Assembly (NCBI GenBank): GCA_014800815.1
Contig: JAAVFI010000003.1
Coordinates: forward strand, 1-37,625
From: Bacteroidales bacterium
GTDB lineage: Bacteria; Bacteroidota; Bacteroidia; Bacteroidales; Muribaculaceae
DNA length: 37,625 nucleotides
Direction of reading: 5' to 3'
Shown here: positions 9,008 through 17,592 of the stretch, in pieces
Layout of the letters: every line of letters starts with the position of its first letter
Position numbering within the stretch: the first letter of the stretch is position 1
Made by a program: the position numbers and the translations under genes
Notes under the pieces: model-generated
Databases searched by the model: none
Told to the model about the DNA's origin: nothing
The model's input: the letters and a program-made list of their open reading frames with translations, nothing else

Positions 9008-11413
9008 TTATTTTGTAGTTATATTTTCGTTGTTATTGTCTTTCTTTTTCTTGCGGCGATGCTTGCCTTTTTCGCTGCCGTAAGTATAACCATAGCCGTA
9101 GCCATAGCCATATCCGTAGCCATAAGAACCGTATCCGTAGCCATAGCGCTTGGAGAGGGGCGCGCCGTTGAGCACGAGGGCCATATTGCGCAGCTTACGC
9201 TCGGTGTAGAGCGATTCGATATCCGGTATCTGACGGCGGTCGAGGCGCCCGATACGTGCCACAAAGATTGTGATATCGGTTATTCGGTTTGCAATAGTCG
9301 CATCGGCTATGATTCCGACGGGGACATTATCGGCAATGATGTAGTCGTATGACTGACGGAGCTCGTCGATAAGTTTGTCGAGACGGTCACTCATAAGAAG
9401 CTCGGAGGGATTGGGAGCCACGGGGCCGGCGGGGATGAAGTCTATACCATCGTCGAGGTGGCGGATGATGTCGGCCAAAGTCTTTGTGTGGTCGGCAAGA
9501 TAGTTGGTGATACCTGTGCCGTGTACGTTGAGCTGGCGGCTGAGAGTGCCCTTGCGAACGTCGAGGTCTATCATTATCACGCGTTTGCCGGCGGCCTCAA
9601 GTGTCTGCGAGAGATTGCGGGATATGAATGTCTTGCCCGCGCCCTCGTTGAACGATGTGAAGGTGATTACCTGCAGCGGGTGTCCCTGAGGAGCCATAAA
9701 CGACATATTGGTGCGCAGTATGCGGAAAGCCTCCGATGTGATTTCGGAAGTATCGGTGTCGTCGCGCTTATCGGCATTGGCCACGGTCTTGTCAAAGGGA
9801 ATTTCACCAAGGAGCGGCACACTGAGCTTACCCTCTATTTCCTTGCGTCCGTGCACCTTGGTGTCGGTGAACAGTCGGAAAAGGAGGATGACTGTCGGGA
9901 TAAGGAGTCCTGCGAGGAACCCGAGAAGGAGGTAGTGATTGCGCGACGGAGCAATAGGGCCTTTAGGGCCGTGCGCGCGGTCGACAATGCGGGCATTGTT
10001 ATCGGCCATGGCCTGAGAGAGCGCGTTTTCCTCGCGCTTGTTGAGCAGGAACATATAGAGCGACTCTTTTATCTTCTGCTGGCGCTCTATAGAAATAAGT
10101 GTTCGCTCTTTGGTAGGAATCGAAGCTGTACGGGCCTGAGTCTGACTCTGGTGGCTCAGAGCCGACTTGCGCTCTACCTGCAGGTTGAGTATGATATTGT
10201 CTACCGAGCGTAGTATCGACTGGCGGAGCGCATGGAGCGTGAGGTCCATTTCTTCGAGCACGGGGTTCTCGGAACCGCTGTCGTCTGCAAGACGGTCACG
10301 TTTGAGCTTGATTGAGTTGTATTTGGCTATATCGCTGTCGATGCCCGAGCCTTCGAGGCCGGTATTTGTAGGCATGTATTCGCGAGCCTTTTCGGGGTCG
10401 TTGATATAGTCGCGGATATAGTTGGCCCACTGCAGACGGGTGTCAAGCCCTATGATTTCGTCGGAATATTTCTGAGTCTCGCCTTCGTAGCGGTTTGCCG
10501 TGCTTCCGAGGTCGACAATGCGATTGGTCTGCTTGAACGATTCGAGGTTATCTTCGACGTTGCCGAGCTCATTCTCGATGATTATCAAGCGGTCGTTGAT
10601 AAATTCGGCGGTATTTACCGCAATCTGGTTTTTATCCTGAATTGCCTGCTCGTTGTAGAGAGCCACAAGAGTTGTGAGCACGTCGGCGGCACGGAGCGGG
10701 TTGGTATCGCGCAGCGAGAGGTTGAGAATCGAAGCTTCATCCTCTTCCTGACGGATGCCGAGGTTGGCGAGGAAGCCGTCGACAGCACTGCTCAGAGGTA
10801 TTTTGACTACGCGTACAGGCTCGTTTTTCCAGCGTGCAGAGAAGTTGGGAGTAGCATGCAATACTATAGCCTCGCTGCCGAAACGCATGGTATCGCCGAG
10901 CGCGATATTGAACTCGTCTGCTTCAGCCTTAAGGCCGCTGATGTCGGATATATGTACCGTCTCTGAGCTTATGCCGGTGACAGTAAACGCGAAACCGCGC
11001 TCGGGGAGCACCTCGTCCATAGTCACCGACACGGGCGACAATGAGTAGAGGTCGCGGCGGCGCAGACCGTCCTTATCGCTGTATATTACGTCGGCGTTGA
11101 GGCGTGTCACCACTTCTTCCATAAGGTCGAGTGAGCGGAAGTGGAGAATCTCGTTGGCGACATTGATTTTGTTGATATAGCTGTCGAAACGATCAAGACC
11201 GGCCGACATGGTTTTGTTGGCAGGATCTTTGATAATTACTGTAACCGATCGGAAGTAAATATCGGGCGACGTAGCATAGCGGTACCATGCCAATGCCGTG
11301 CACACGAGTACCGATATCAGAAACCACTGCCACTTGGAGAGGAGGTAGTAGAAGATATCGGTAATGTTTATTCCCTGGTCGGACTGTGACTGATTGTTTT
11401 TTGAAATAGCCAT
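9008..11413 (-). CDS. Wzc-type polysaccharide co-polymerase and tyrosine autokinase (801 aa)
   Basis: Inner-membrane co-polymerase that controls polysaccharide chain length and couples synthesis to export by cyclic tyrosine phosphorylation. Order: Wzz-like N-terminus with a first membrane helix near residues 31-50, a long periplasmic coiled-coil region, a second helix (HYLLLGFLAGLLIPTVILLF, about 485-505), then the BY-kinase domain with Walker A FNEGAGKT (about 590), Walker A' VIMIDLDVRKG, and Walker B-like YDYIIADN. The C-terminus is a striking Tyr-Gly run (residues 757-779, about eleven Tyr) followed by a Lys/Arg/Asn-rich tail; this is the autophosphorylation cluster. Walker B here reads ADN rather than the usual DTPP. 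It starts 24 bp after the Wza-type gene, the usual partner. Confidence 0.95.
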   Translation of the reverse strand: MAISKNNQSQSDQGINITDIFYYLLSKWQWFLISVLVCTALAWYRYATSPDIYFRSVTVIIKDPANKTMSAGLDRFDSYINKINVANEILHFRSLDLMEEVVTRLNADVIYSDKDGLRRRDLYSLSPVSVTMDEVLPERGFAFTVTGISSETVHISDISGLKAEADEFNIALGDTMRFGSEAIVLHATPNFSARWKNEPVRVVKIPLSSAVDGFLANLGIRQEEDEASILNLSLRDTNPLRAADVLTTLVALYNEQAIQDKNQIAVNTAEFINDRLIIIENELGNVEDNLESFKQTNRIVDLGSTANRYEGETQKYSDEIIGLDTRLQWANYIRDYINDPEKAREYMPTNTGLEGSGIDSDIAKYNSIKLKRDRLADDSGSENPVLEEMDLTLHALRQSILRSVDNIILNLQVERKSALSHQSQTQARTASIPTKERTLISIERQQKIKESLYMFLLNKREENALSQAMADNNARIVDRAHGPKGPIAPSRNHYLLLGFLAGLLIPTVILLFRLFTDTKVHGRKEIEGKLSVPLLGEIPFDKTVANADKRDDTDTSEITSEAFRILRTNMSFMAPQGHPLQVITFTSFNEGAGKTFISRNLSQTLEAAGKRVIMIDLDVRKGTLSRQLNVHGTGITNYLADHTKTLADIIRHLDDGIDFIPAGPVAPNPSELLMSDRLDKLIDELRQSYDYIIADNVPVGIIADATIANRITDITIFVARIGRLDRRQIPDIESLYTERKLRNMALVLNGAPLSKRYGYGYGSYGYGYGYGYGYGYTYGSEKGKHRRKKKKDNNNENITTK
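9077..9145 (-). repeat. Hexanucleotide repeat encoding the Tyr-Gly tail of the Wzc-type kinase
   Basis: Tandem 6-bp units (plus strand ccgtag / ccatag / ccatat variants) encode alternating Gly and Tyr with one Ser and one Thr interruption. The unit is a multiple of three, so slippage would add or remove phosphorylatable tyrosines without breaking the frame. Confidence 0.8.
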
Positions 11414-11437
11414 TATATATAGTTATATATCTGCTTA

Positions 11438-12232
11438 TTATCTACGGAATGCCCAGATTGCCGATACTCCGAGCGATGCAATGCTTACGATAAACGATGA
11501 AATCTGCCAGCCGCGGTTTTCGCGCTCTTTACTCTTGTACTTGGGCTCGACATACACTATATCGTTGGGCTTGAGATAGTAGAAGGGAGAATCGAACATC
11601 TCGCGGCTCGTGAGGTCGTGCTCGAGTACCATGCGTTTGCCGTCGACTTCGCGTATCACTTTCACATTGGTAGTCTTGCCGTTGGGAAGCACATCGCCGG
11701 CATTGGCTATTGCTTCGAGGAGAGTCACGCGGTCGCCGTCGACAGAGAATGTGCCGTTTTTGGCCACGGCACCCATTACGGTGTACTTGAAGTTGAGCAA
11801 GTCGACCGATACTTGCGGGTCTTTAATATAGTCGCCGTCGATAATCTTCTCACGTATTATATCGGCTATCTGTGTGAGGCGGAAGCCGGCTACATGTATC
11901 TTGCCGAGGACGGGGAATGTAATATCGCCGCGCTTGTCTACACGGTAGCCGGTTTCGGGTGTCACTCCCGAGCCGGTAGTGGATACGTCGCCTTCGGCAT
12001 TGATGCTCACGGCGCTGTTGCGCACATTGAAGGGCACGGCGAGTTCGGGCTTGCGACAGCTCACCGTAATGGAAAGAAGGTCGTTGGCCTTGACGATAGT
12101 TTCGTTGTCGGCCTTAAACGTATAGGCCTGTGTTGGTTCCATGTCGGCAAGATAAACGATGTCCTTGCTCTGCTTGCATGAACTGAGTAGCATCAAGGCT
12201 GCAAGTATGATGTATAATGTCGGTCTTAACAT
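11438..12232 (-). CDS. Wza-type polysaccharide export outer-membrane lipoprotein (264 aa)
   Basis: Forms the outer-membrane channel for export of the glycan made by this operon. Signal peptide with lipobox LLSSC (Cys19). Residues about 40-125 are the Poly_export domain (ANDLLSITVSCRKPELA, then GYRVDKRGDITFPVLGKIHV, then IREKIIDGDYIKDPQVSVDL), followed by one SLBB/beta-grasp domain (about 130-230: VMGAVAKNGTFSVDGDRVTL, then LKPNDIVYVEP). The last about 20 residues (SFIVSIASLGVSAIWAF) form a hydrophobic helix, as in other short Bacteroidetes Wza homologs. It lies between the HprK-like kinase (6 bp gap) and its Wzc-type partner. Confidence 0.94.
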   Translation of the reverse strand: MLRPTLYIILAALMLLSSCKQSKDIVYLADMEPTQAYTFKADNETIVKANDLLSITVSCRKPELAVPFNVRNSAVSINAEGDVSTTGSGVTPETGYRVDKRGDITFPVLGKIHVAGFRLTQIADIIREKIIDGDYIKDPQVSVDLLNFKYTVMGAVAKNGTFSVDGDRVTLLEAIANAGDVLPNGKTTNVKVIREVDGKRMVLEHDLTSREMFDSPFYYLKPNDIVYVEPKYKSKERENRGWQISSFIVSIASLGVSAIWAFRR

Positions 12233-12238
12233 ATCGGA

Positions 12239-13117
12239 TTACTTCGAAAGTCTTGTAAGATTGGTTTTACATATCAGGGCTGCTTCGGTGTCGGGTCGGC
12301 ACTCGAAGTAGCCGACGGGCACTGTCTCGCAGATTGCTATGAGATTGGAGTGCAGCTGTTCGAGCAGAGCGCTGTCAGCCTTGACAGCCGAGCACGAGGG
12401 GAGAATGGTGACGAATGCCTGCACTTGGTCAAGATGATGATACCTGTTGGCAGGCGACTGGCTGAGCCGGACAATTCCTCCCAACGGGTGGCACTCGTTC
12501 TTATAGCACGGTGTCTTGCCCGACCAAGGCGAGCCGCAGACCACGGCATTGTTTTCACCGACGACCACAACGGGGTTATCGTCGTTAAGGAGCTCCGAGC
12601 CCTCGAAGGCGTTGAGCCACAGCGAAGCATGCGTGCTCTTACCCGTTCCGCTCTTGCCGATGAACAGTTGAGCTTTACCGCCGAGGACGACCGCAGATGC
12701 GTGTAGCGACACTCCGCCGTGCGGTATAATTGCCTGTGAGAAGAGTATATGAAGCATCGAGGAGAGAGCCGCAGAGCTGCAATTGTTGCCTATAAAGGCT
12801 TCGGCACGGGTAAAACGGGTGTCGAAGGTGGCATAGTGGAGAGGGCCGCAGGCATATCGCACCGTGAGCAGATAGCCTTCGGTAATACGGTATAACCGGC
12901 AGTAGCCGAACTCGTTTACACTCTCCTCAAGCACATTCAGCCCCTGCACGTCTGGCTCGGCATCGAGGGCGCTGACGGTAACAGTCAACAGAGGCTCGCT
13001 ATGCGAATCGGCACTCGCAAAAGGAGCGAACGAAGGCAGCAGACTTTCTGCCGACATTCCTGCGGGGAAGTCAACAGCGATATCAAAACCGGCGATTGTG
13101 TATGAGCTGCGTTTCAT
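12239..13117 (-). CDS. HprK-related serine kinase-like protein (292 aa)
   Basis: P-loop kinase of the HPr-kinase superfamily, but not the sugar-uptake regulator itself. Walker A is FIGKSGTGKSTHASLWL (about residues 150-166), followed by LLNDDNPVVVV as the Walker B-like strand and CGSPWSGKTPCYKNECHPLGGIV, which matches the loop conserved in HprK-related proteins. The N-terminal about 130 residues are a poorly conserved domain. Similar kinases occur with PqqD-like proteins in 'HprK-related' systems of exopolysaccharide loci and as tailoring kinases in some lasso-peptide clusters. Its ATG overlaps the stop of the nucleotidyltransferase gene by 4 bp. It probably phosphorylates a peptide, protein or glycan intermediate; the substrate is unknown. 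Confidence 0.85.
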   Translation of the reverse strand: MKRSSYTIAGFDIAVDFPAGMSAESLLPSFAPFASADSHSEPLLTVTVSALDAEPDVQGLNVLEESVNEFGYCRLYRITEGYLLTVRYACGPLHYATFDTRFTRAEAFIGNNCSSAALSSMLHILFSQAIIPHGGVSLHASAVVLGGKAQLFIGKSGTGKSTHASLWLNAFEGSELLNDDNPVVVVGENNAVVCGSPWSGKTPCYKNECHPLGGIVRLSQSPANRYHHLDQVQAFVTILPSCSAVKADSALLEQLHSNLIAICETVPVGYFECRPDTEAALICKTNLTRLSK

Positions 13118-14184
13118 CTGTTGAGTGAGCGGGTGATAAGTTGCCAGAGCGTTGAAGCCGAGTGGCGAGGAGTGTACGGAAGGAGACGTAAGTTGTTGCG
13201 AAGCACTACATTGAATGTATCGGAAAGCTTGCTTCCTTTGCGGGTATGGAGCCCGAAGTTGCCGCCACCGAACACTATGCTTGCCAGGGGGCGCGAGTCG
13301 ATGTGGCTGAAACTACCCGGGACTAAGTCGGCCGTCATTCCCAGGTAGTCGCACATGAACGAATGGAGCAGATTGTTCCAGCGTGTCAGACCCGCATCTT
13401 TATACAGGTGCTGCAGTGCCGATATTTCTTCCGGCATACCTTGTATTTTGCTGTATGCTACCGCAAGATCACATATCTGTCGCAATCCTATGCCGAAGCA
13501 AAGTGCATGGCGCAGTATATGCAGGTTGAGCATGAGGATGTTGACACTCGGCACCGGCATCATGGCGCTTACAGATTGCGAACCTGCGATTGCGTAAGGT
13601 TCGAAACAGTCGCTACCGAGACCGTCAATGAGGTGGCGCACACGTCGCGGCTGCATGTCGAACATCGAGGGATGTATCTCTACGATTTCGCCATTGCAGC
13701 GTGTGAGATAACTGCCGTCCGGCATAAGCTCGACCTTGCCGCAAGACTCGCTCAGGAGCTCAACACATCGGCTCATATCTCCCGTACGGGGGAAATAGAG
13801 GTCTATGTCGCCACACTCACGCATCAGCGGCTCGGGATAATACTGTGCCACAGTCTGACCCTTGAGCACCACGGGGATGATTCCTGCTGCATTGAGCCTG
13901 CTGCAGACCGACGCCAACGCGCTGTTCATCTCGCGGTTGCGGCGCTCTATCATGGCAGCGTTTGCACCCCAACGGGCCAGCATACCCATGTCGGGCATCA
14001 GTGTGTCGGGAACGGCTGAAAGCCCCTCGAAGCACACACCGGCAACGGTCTGACGGACAGCGAGGTCGAACACTGCCGGCCACTCGTCGCGGCCAAGATG
14101 CCCGAAATCACAGGCCGTGTCGCCCCACAGTGCTGCCGAGAGCAGCCTGCTCAGAGTAACTGTTGCCACCGAATCTGCCTTCAT
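13114..14184 (-). CDS. Nucleotidyltransferase-family protein (NTP_transf_5-like, 356 aa)
   Basis: The middle section has the family's pattern: GIIPVVLKGQTVAQYYPEP followed by RECGDIDLYFP, where Asp-Ile-Asp is the metal-binding pair of a polymerase-beta-like nucleotidyltransferase. The C-terminal half is helical (SVNILMLNLHILRHALCFGIGLRQICDLAV), typical of PF14907-type proteins. These are uncharacterised but repeatedly found beside PqqD-like and HprK-like genes in polysaccharide and peptide-modification loci. It overlaps both neighbours by 4 bp (PqqD-like upstream, kinase downstream), implying stoichiometric co-translation. Activity (nucleotide transfer to a peptide, protein or sugar) is inferred from fold motifs only. 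Confidence 0.85.
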   Translation of the reverse strand: MKADSVATVTLSRLLSAALWGDTACDFGHLGRDEWPAVFDLAVRQTVAGVCFEGLSAVPDTLMPDMGMLARWGANAAMIERRNREMNSALASVCSRLNAAGIIPVVLKGQTVAQYYPEPLMRECGDIDLYFPRTGDMSRCVELLSESCGKVELMPDGSYLTRCNGEIVEIHPSMFDMQPRRVRHLIDGLGSDCFEPYAIAGSQSVSAMMPVPSVNILMLNLHILRHALCFGIGLRQICDLAVAYSKIQGMPEEISALQHLYKDAGLTRWNNLLHSFMCDYLGMTADLVPGSFSHIDSRPLASIVFGGGNFGLHTRKGSKLSDTFNVVLRNNLRLLPYTPRHSASTLWQLITRSLNR

Positions 14185-14444
14185 TCAATCAGGCCCATGC
14201 TTTTCCACTGCCCGAGTTGAGCTTCAACATCGGCACGCGCCGTATCGCGGTCTACATCATACTCTGCTACAAGTGCGTCGGCAAGAGCCCGGGCATCAGT
14301 CGCGTCGTCGAGATGCTGCCAGATGAAGGCTGCCGTGGCATTCATGCTGTAGACGTCGGCGAAATTGAGAGCCTTACCCTCGACAGAAACGAGCAGATAT
14401 CTGTTGCCGCACTTCCGGAGTGAAATATTGCACGTTTTCTTCAC
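14181..14444 (-). CDS. PqqD-like peptide-recognition protein (87 aa)
   Basis: A standalone winged-helix PqqD-type protein. It shows the strand pair NRYLLVSVEGKALNFADVYSMN, then NATAAFIWQHLDDATDARALADALVAEYDVD, then a final helix with DVEAQLGQWKSMGLIE. PqqD-like domains bind leader peptides and present them to modifying enzymes. The start is GTG at 14444, 3 bp after the stop of the glycosyl-phosphate transferase; no better ATG fits the family length. It overlaps the nucleotidyltransferase gene by 4 bp. This is the strongest sign in the operon that a ribosomally made peptide or protein is modified here. No radical-SAM partner or lasso cyclase is present in the window. Confidence 0.88.
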   Translation of the reverse strand: MKKTCNISLRKCGNRYLLVSVEGKALNFADVYSMNATAAFIWQHLDDATDARALADALVAEYDVDRDTARADVEAQLGQWKSMGLIE

Positions 14445-14447
14445 TTC

Positions 14448-15119
14448 TCAGAATTGTTTGCCCGAGAGGATTGAGTAGACGGTAAGCCACACAATCTTGA
14501 TATCGGTCCAGAGGTTGTGCTTGTTTAGATATTCGAGGTCCATTTCAAGACGTGTGAGCATCTTCTCCATAGTATCGGTGTAGCCGTTATACAAGGTCGC
14601 CATAGAAAATACGCCGGGACGCATCTTATAGAGCTGACTGTAGCGGGAGTCATGCTCCATGATTTTGTCTATGAAGTATTTACGCTCGGGGCGATATCCT
14701 ACAAAACTCATGTCGCCCTTGACAACGTTCCACAACTGGGGGAGTTCGTCGAGATGATGCGAGCGGATAAAGGAGCCGATGCGTGTGAGGCGATCATCTT
14801 CCTCCTTGCAGAGCAGAGGAGTACCGTCCGACTCCGAGGTCTGCTTCATGGAGCGGAATTTATAGAGTGTGAACGGATGACCGTGGTATCCGATGCGTTG
14901 CTGCTTGAAAATGACGCTGCCGCCGTCTTCGCGTTTTATGGCAGCGTAAATAAGCAGGTACAGTGGCGAAAACACGACCATTCCAGTCATCGCGAGAATC
15001 ACATCGAAGATGCGCTTCAGGGTCGCGTTCAGCTTGATTGGTGATTGGTTGGTGTCGTCGCATATCAGCCCATGCTCTATGGATTGACTGCTGAACACCA
15101 TCTTTAGCATTTCTTCCAT
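14448..15119 (-). CDS. Polyprenyl-phosphate phosphoglycosyl transferase (initiating sugar transferase, 223 aa)
   Basis: Transfers the first sugar-1-phosphate to undecaprenyl phosphate, starting the repeat unit on the cytoplasmic face. It is the short monotopic type: an N-terminal re-entrant helix (RIFDVILAMTGMVVFSPLYL, about residues 36-55) preceded by a short cytoplasmic segment, then KQQRIG, LYKFRSM, RIGSFIRSHHLDELPQLWNV and GDMSFVGYRPE, all hallmark motifs of the bacterial sugar transferase family. The acceptor sugar cannot be told from sequence. ATG at 15119; the 83-bp gap to the upstream glycosyltransferase is one of the longer intergenic spaces in the operon, but no consensus promoter is seen in it. 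Confidence 0.95.
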   Translation of the reverse strand: MEEMLKMVFSSQSIEHGLICDDTNQSPIKLNATLKRIFDVILAMTGMVVFSPLYLLIYAAIKREDGGSVIFKQQRIGYHGHPFTLYKFRSMKQTSESDGTPLLCKEEDDRLTRIGSFIRSHHLDELPQLWNVVKGDMSFVGYRPERKYFIDKIMEHDSRYSQLYKMRPGVFSMATLYNGYTDTMEKMLTRLEMDLEYLNKHNLWTDIKIVWLTVYSILSGKQF

Positions 15120-15202
15120 TATAAATCTTAAAAACTGTTTTCCTAAGGATTCTCTTATGTGATTTTCTTTAGTGATTTTTGTTTATTAGTGCTTATTATA
15201 TA

Positions 15203-16324
15203 TCAGTACCTATTGTTCAATACGTTTTCATAAATTGTCTTACAGTCGTCAATCATCTTTGACTTTGTAAACATCTGTTCATAACGATTGCGGGCACGCT
15301 CGCAGAAAGCATTGTAGGTGCTTGTATCGGTGCATATATCCAGAATAGCGCCTGCGAGCGCCTTCGGGTCATCTGTACTTACATTAAGGCCGGATACGCC
15401 GTGAGCATTCACCCAGGGCACACCCGAGCCGGGTATTTTTGTGGCGACCACAGGTCGGCCTGCCGCCATAGCCTCAATCTGGACTATCGCGAAGGCTTCG
15501 GTCTTGAATACGCTGCTGAGGCAGAATACGGTGCAGGCTTCGAAATAGGCGCCCAGCTCTTCTCCGGAGATGAAGCCGGGGAGATACACGCGGTCGGAAA
15601 GTCCGAGACGGTTCACCTGCTCCTCAAGTTCACCTCTGAGCGGCCCGTCGCCTCCTATTACTATCGCATAATCATCGGGGAGCATCGTGGCGGCCTCTAT
15701 CAGATTGCGAAATCCTTTGTAGGATACGAGGCGGCCGAGCGAGAACACTATCTTGCGTCTACCGTACCGATCCTTAATTCTTTGGACAGCTTCCGTGGTG
15801 GCCTTCATACGGTCTACACCTATAGGTAGTGCCACGCATTTATGTGCTTCTTGCTTCAGTGACGGACTTCCGGCGAGATATACAGGAGAGGTGCCGATGA
15901 TAAGATTGGCGCGCTTTATGAGCCAGCGCTGGAGCGGACCGTATAGCCTGAGCATCTTACGCTGACGCAGGATATCGCTGTGCCAGTGCAGTATCACTTT
16001 GCCACGATAGCCCGACAGCTTCAATGTCAGAGCCGCCATAGGGTCGGGGTGGTGCACATGTATTATGTCATAGTCGCTGCACCGCTTCCTCAACTCGGAT
16101 ATCATAGAGGGCGAAATCATGGTGGAGGCTACTTTGACCCATGTACGGCAACCTATGATATTACCACGAGGCGTGAGGTTGATTTTACGTCCTTTCCCGT
16201 CGATGAGCGCACACAACATGTCGCAGTCGACACCTTGCTTTGAGAGCCCTTCGGTGAGGTCGTACATCACTTTCTCCACACCTCCGCGTATAGGATAGAA
16301 TTTACCTAATTGGAGTACCTTCAT
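15203..16324 (-). CDS. Glycosyltransferase family 4 (373 aa)
   Basis: GT-B glycosyltransferase. The acceptor-side loop GKFYPIRGGVEKVMYDLTEG is at the N-terminus; the C-terminal donor-binding domain has FSLGRLVSYKGFRNLIEA, VIGGDGPLRGELEE and the E-x7-E motif EAFAIVQIE followed by AMAAGRPVVAT. The start at 16324 (MKVLQLGKFYP) fits the family exactly; an upstream ATG at 16438 would add 38 non-homologous residues inside the preceding gene. It follows the GT4 gene ending at 16348 by 23 bp. Donor and linkage unknown. Confidence 0.92.
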   Translation of the reverse strand: MKVLQLGKFYPIRGGVEKVMYDLTEGLSKQGVDCDMLCALIDGKGRKINLTPRGNIIGCRTWVKVASTMISPSMISELRKRCSDYDIIHVHHPDPMAALTLKLSGYRGKVILHWHSDILRQRKMLRLYGPLQRWLIKRANLIIGTSPVYLAGSPSLKQEAHKCVALPIGVDRMKATTEAVQRIKDRYGRRKIVFSLGRLVSYKGFRNLIEAATMLPDDYAIVIGGDGPLRGELEEQVNRLGLSDRVYLPGFISGEELGAYFEACTVFCLSSVFKTEAFAIVQIEAMAAGRPVVATKIPGSGVPWVNAHGVSGLNVSTDDPKALAGAILDICTDTSTYNAFCERARNRYEQMFTKSKMIDDCKTIYENVLNNRY

Positions 16325-16347
16325 TATAATTTGCGGCAAACCTTTCT

Positions 16348-17592
16348 TCAAGGTTTGCGTATTAGTTCGTCGTAGAGTTCTAAATAATTGTTGTATCGCT
16401 CTTCTTTTCTGAAATTGTCGAGCGCAAACCGGCGGCACGCATCGCTGAACGCGTATCTGCCTGCCGAGCCTATTTGCCTTACGGCGGAGAGCAGACCTTG
16501 CACATCGCCCTGCTCTACTATTGCTCCGCCCGTGGTGCCGTCTATGGATTCGACGCTACCGCCTGTTCGGTAAGTGACCACGGGAGTGCCACACGACATA
16601 GCCTCGAGATTGACGGTAGGATAATTATCCTGCCAAGTGGGATTTACAAATGCTGTCGCTTCAGAGTATAGCTCGGCGAGCTGCCCCACATCGGAGGTAC
16701 GTTCTATGGAGCGTATCGATGCGGGTAATCGGCGTGCTGTATCGCTATCAACACCGACAAGCACTATTACCTCATCGTCAGCGAGTAAGCGGGACATGGC
16801 AATGAAATCATCCAGTCCTTTTTCTCGACTCCAGATACTTGCCAGGCCAAGTATTATTTTTTTATCATCACTGATACCGAGAGCCTTGCGCACTGATGTA
16901 TTTCGTCGCGGGCTGAATACATCGGTATCTATACCATTGTGAATCACCTGCATGGGATAGTCCTTAAGGAACGAACTGCTAAGCTCGTCCTTCATCCACT
17001 CCGATACAGGAATGATAGTCATGCGGTCTACAGGCAGGGAAGTGAAGGCCCTGCGCTTGTCTATGAAATTGCGGCGCGAACGATCCACGAAAATACTCCG
17101 CGGGAAAGCTCCGTGTTGCGGGCAATCGTGACACTCTTCCTGCCAGCGGTTGCACCCTATATAACTGTAGTAGTAGCAATGACCGGTAAAGAGCCAGCAA
17201 TCGTGTACGGTCCATATCACTTTGGCACGGCTGTGGCTGAGGTAGTCGAAGAGCACGCGGTAGTCCAGGAAGTAACCGTGGATATTGTGAATATGCACTA
17301 TATCGGGGTCGATGTCACGCAGTTGCTCTACAAAGCGGCGCGTAGCCCGTGTCGAGGCAAGGCCATGACGGTCGGCCAGACGTGTGGCCAGCCCGTGAAG
17401 AGCGGTGCTGATACGATTGCCCACAGGAATGGTCTCGGTGGTGCAATTCATCATACCATCGCGACCTCGGCTGTAGGCGCAATAGTTTTTCCAACCGTTT
17501 TTCTCCGCCAAAGCTCCTATCTCCTGCATGATTCGGCCGGTGGAAGTATTTGTTCGCAGTACGGGATTTATCTGTACAATCTTACCTTTCAT
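16348..17592 (-). CDS. Glycosyltransferase family 4 (WcaC-like, 414 aa)
   Basis: GT-B enzyme of the subgroup common in Bacteroidales capsule loci, recognisable by MKGKIVQINPVLRTNTSTGR at the start and by the DIVHIHNIHGYFLDYRVLFDYL and VIWTVHDCWLFTGHCYYYSYIGC segments with a Cys-rich insert (CNRWQEECHDCPQHG). The C-terminal domain has LGLASIWSREKGLDDFIAM and DNYPTVNLEAMSCGTPVVTY. Its ATG overlaps the upstream GT4 stop by 4 bp. Sugar specificity unknown. Confidence 0.92.
   Translation of the reverse strand: MKGKIVQINPVLRTNTSTGRIMQEIGALAEKNGWKNYCAYSRGRDGMMNCTTETIPVGNRISTALHGLATRLADRHGLASTRATRRFVEQLRDIDPDIVHIHNIHGYFLDYRVLFDYLSHSRAKVIWTVHDCWLFTGHCYYYSYIGCNRWQEECHDCPQHGAFPRSIFVDRSRRNFIDKRRAFTSLPVDRMTIIPVSEWMKDELSSSFLKDYPMQVIHNGIDTDVFSPRRNTSVRKALGISDDKKIILGLASIWSREKGLDDFIAMSRLLADDEVIVLVGVDSDTARRLPASIRSIERTSDVGQLAELYSEATAFVNPTWQDNYPTVNLEAMSCGTPVVTYRTGGSVESIDGTTGGAIVEQGDVQGLLSAVRQIGSAGRYAFSDACRRFALDNFRKEERYNNYLELYDELIRKP

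Noticed and set aside
12239-14444. Canonical lasso-peptide biosynthetic cluster
   Set aside because: PqqD-like and HprK-like genes are present, but there is no asparagine-synthetase-like cyclase, no B2-type peptidase and no recognisable precursor next to them.
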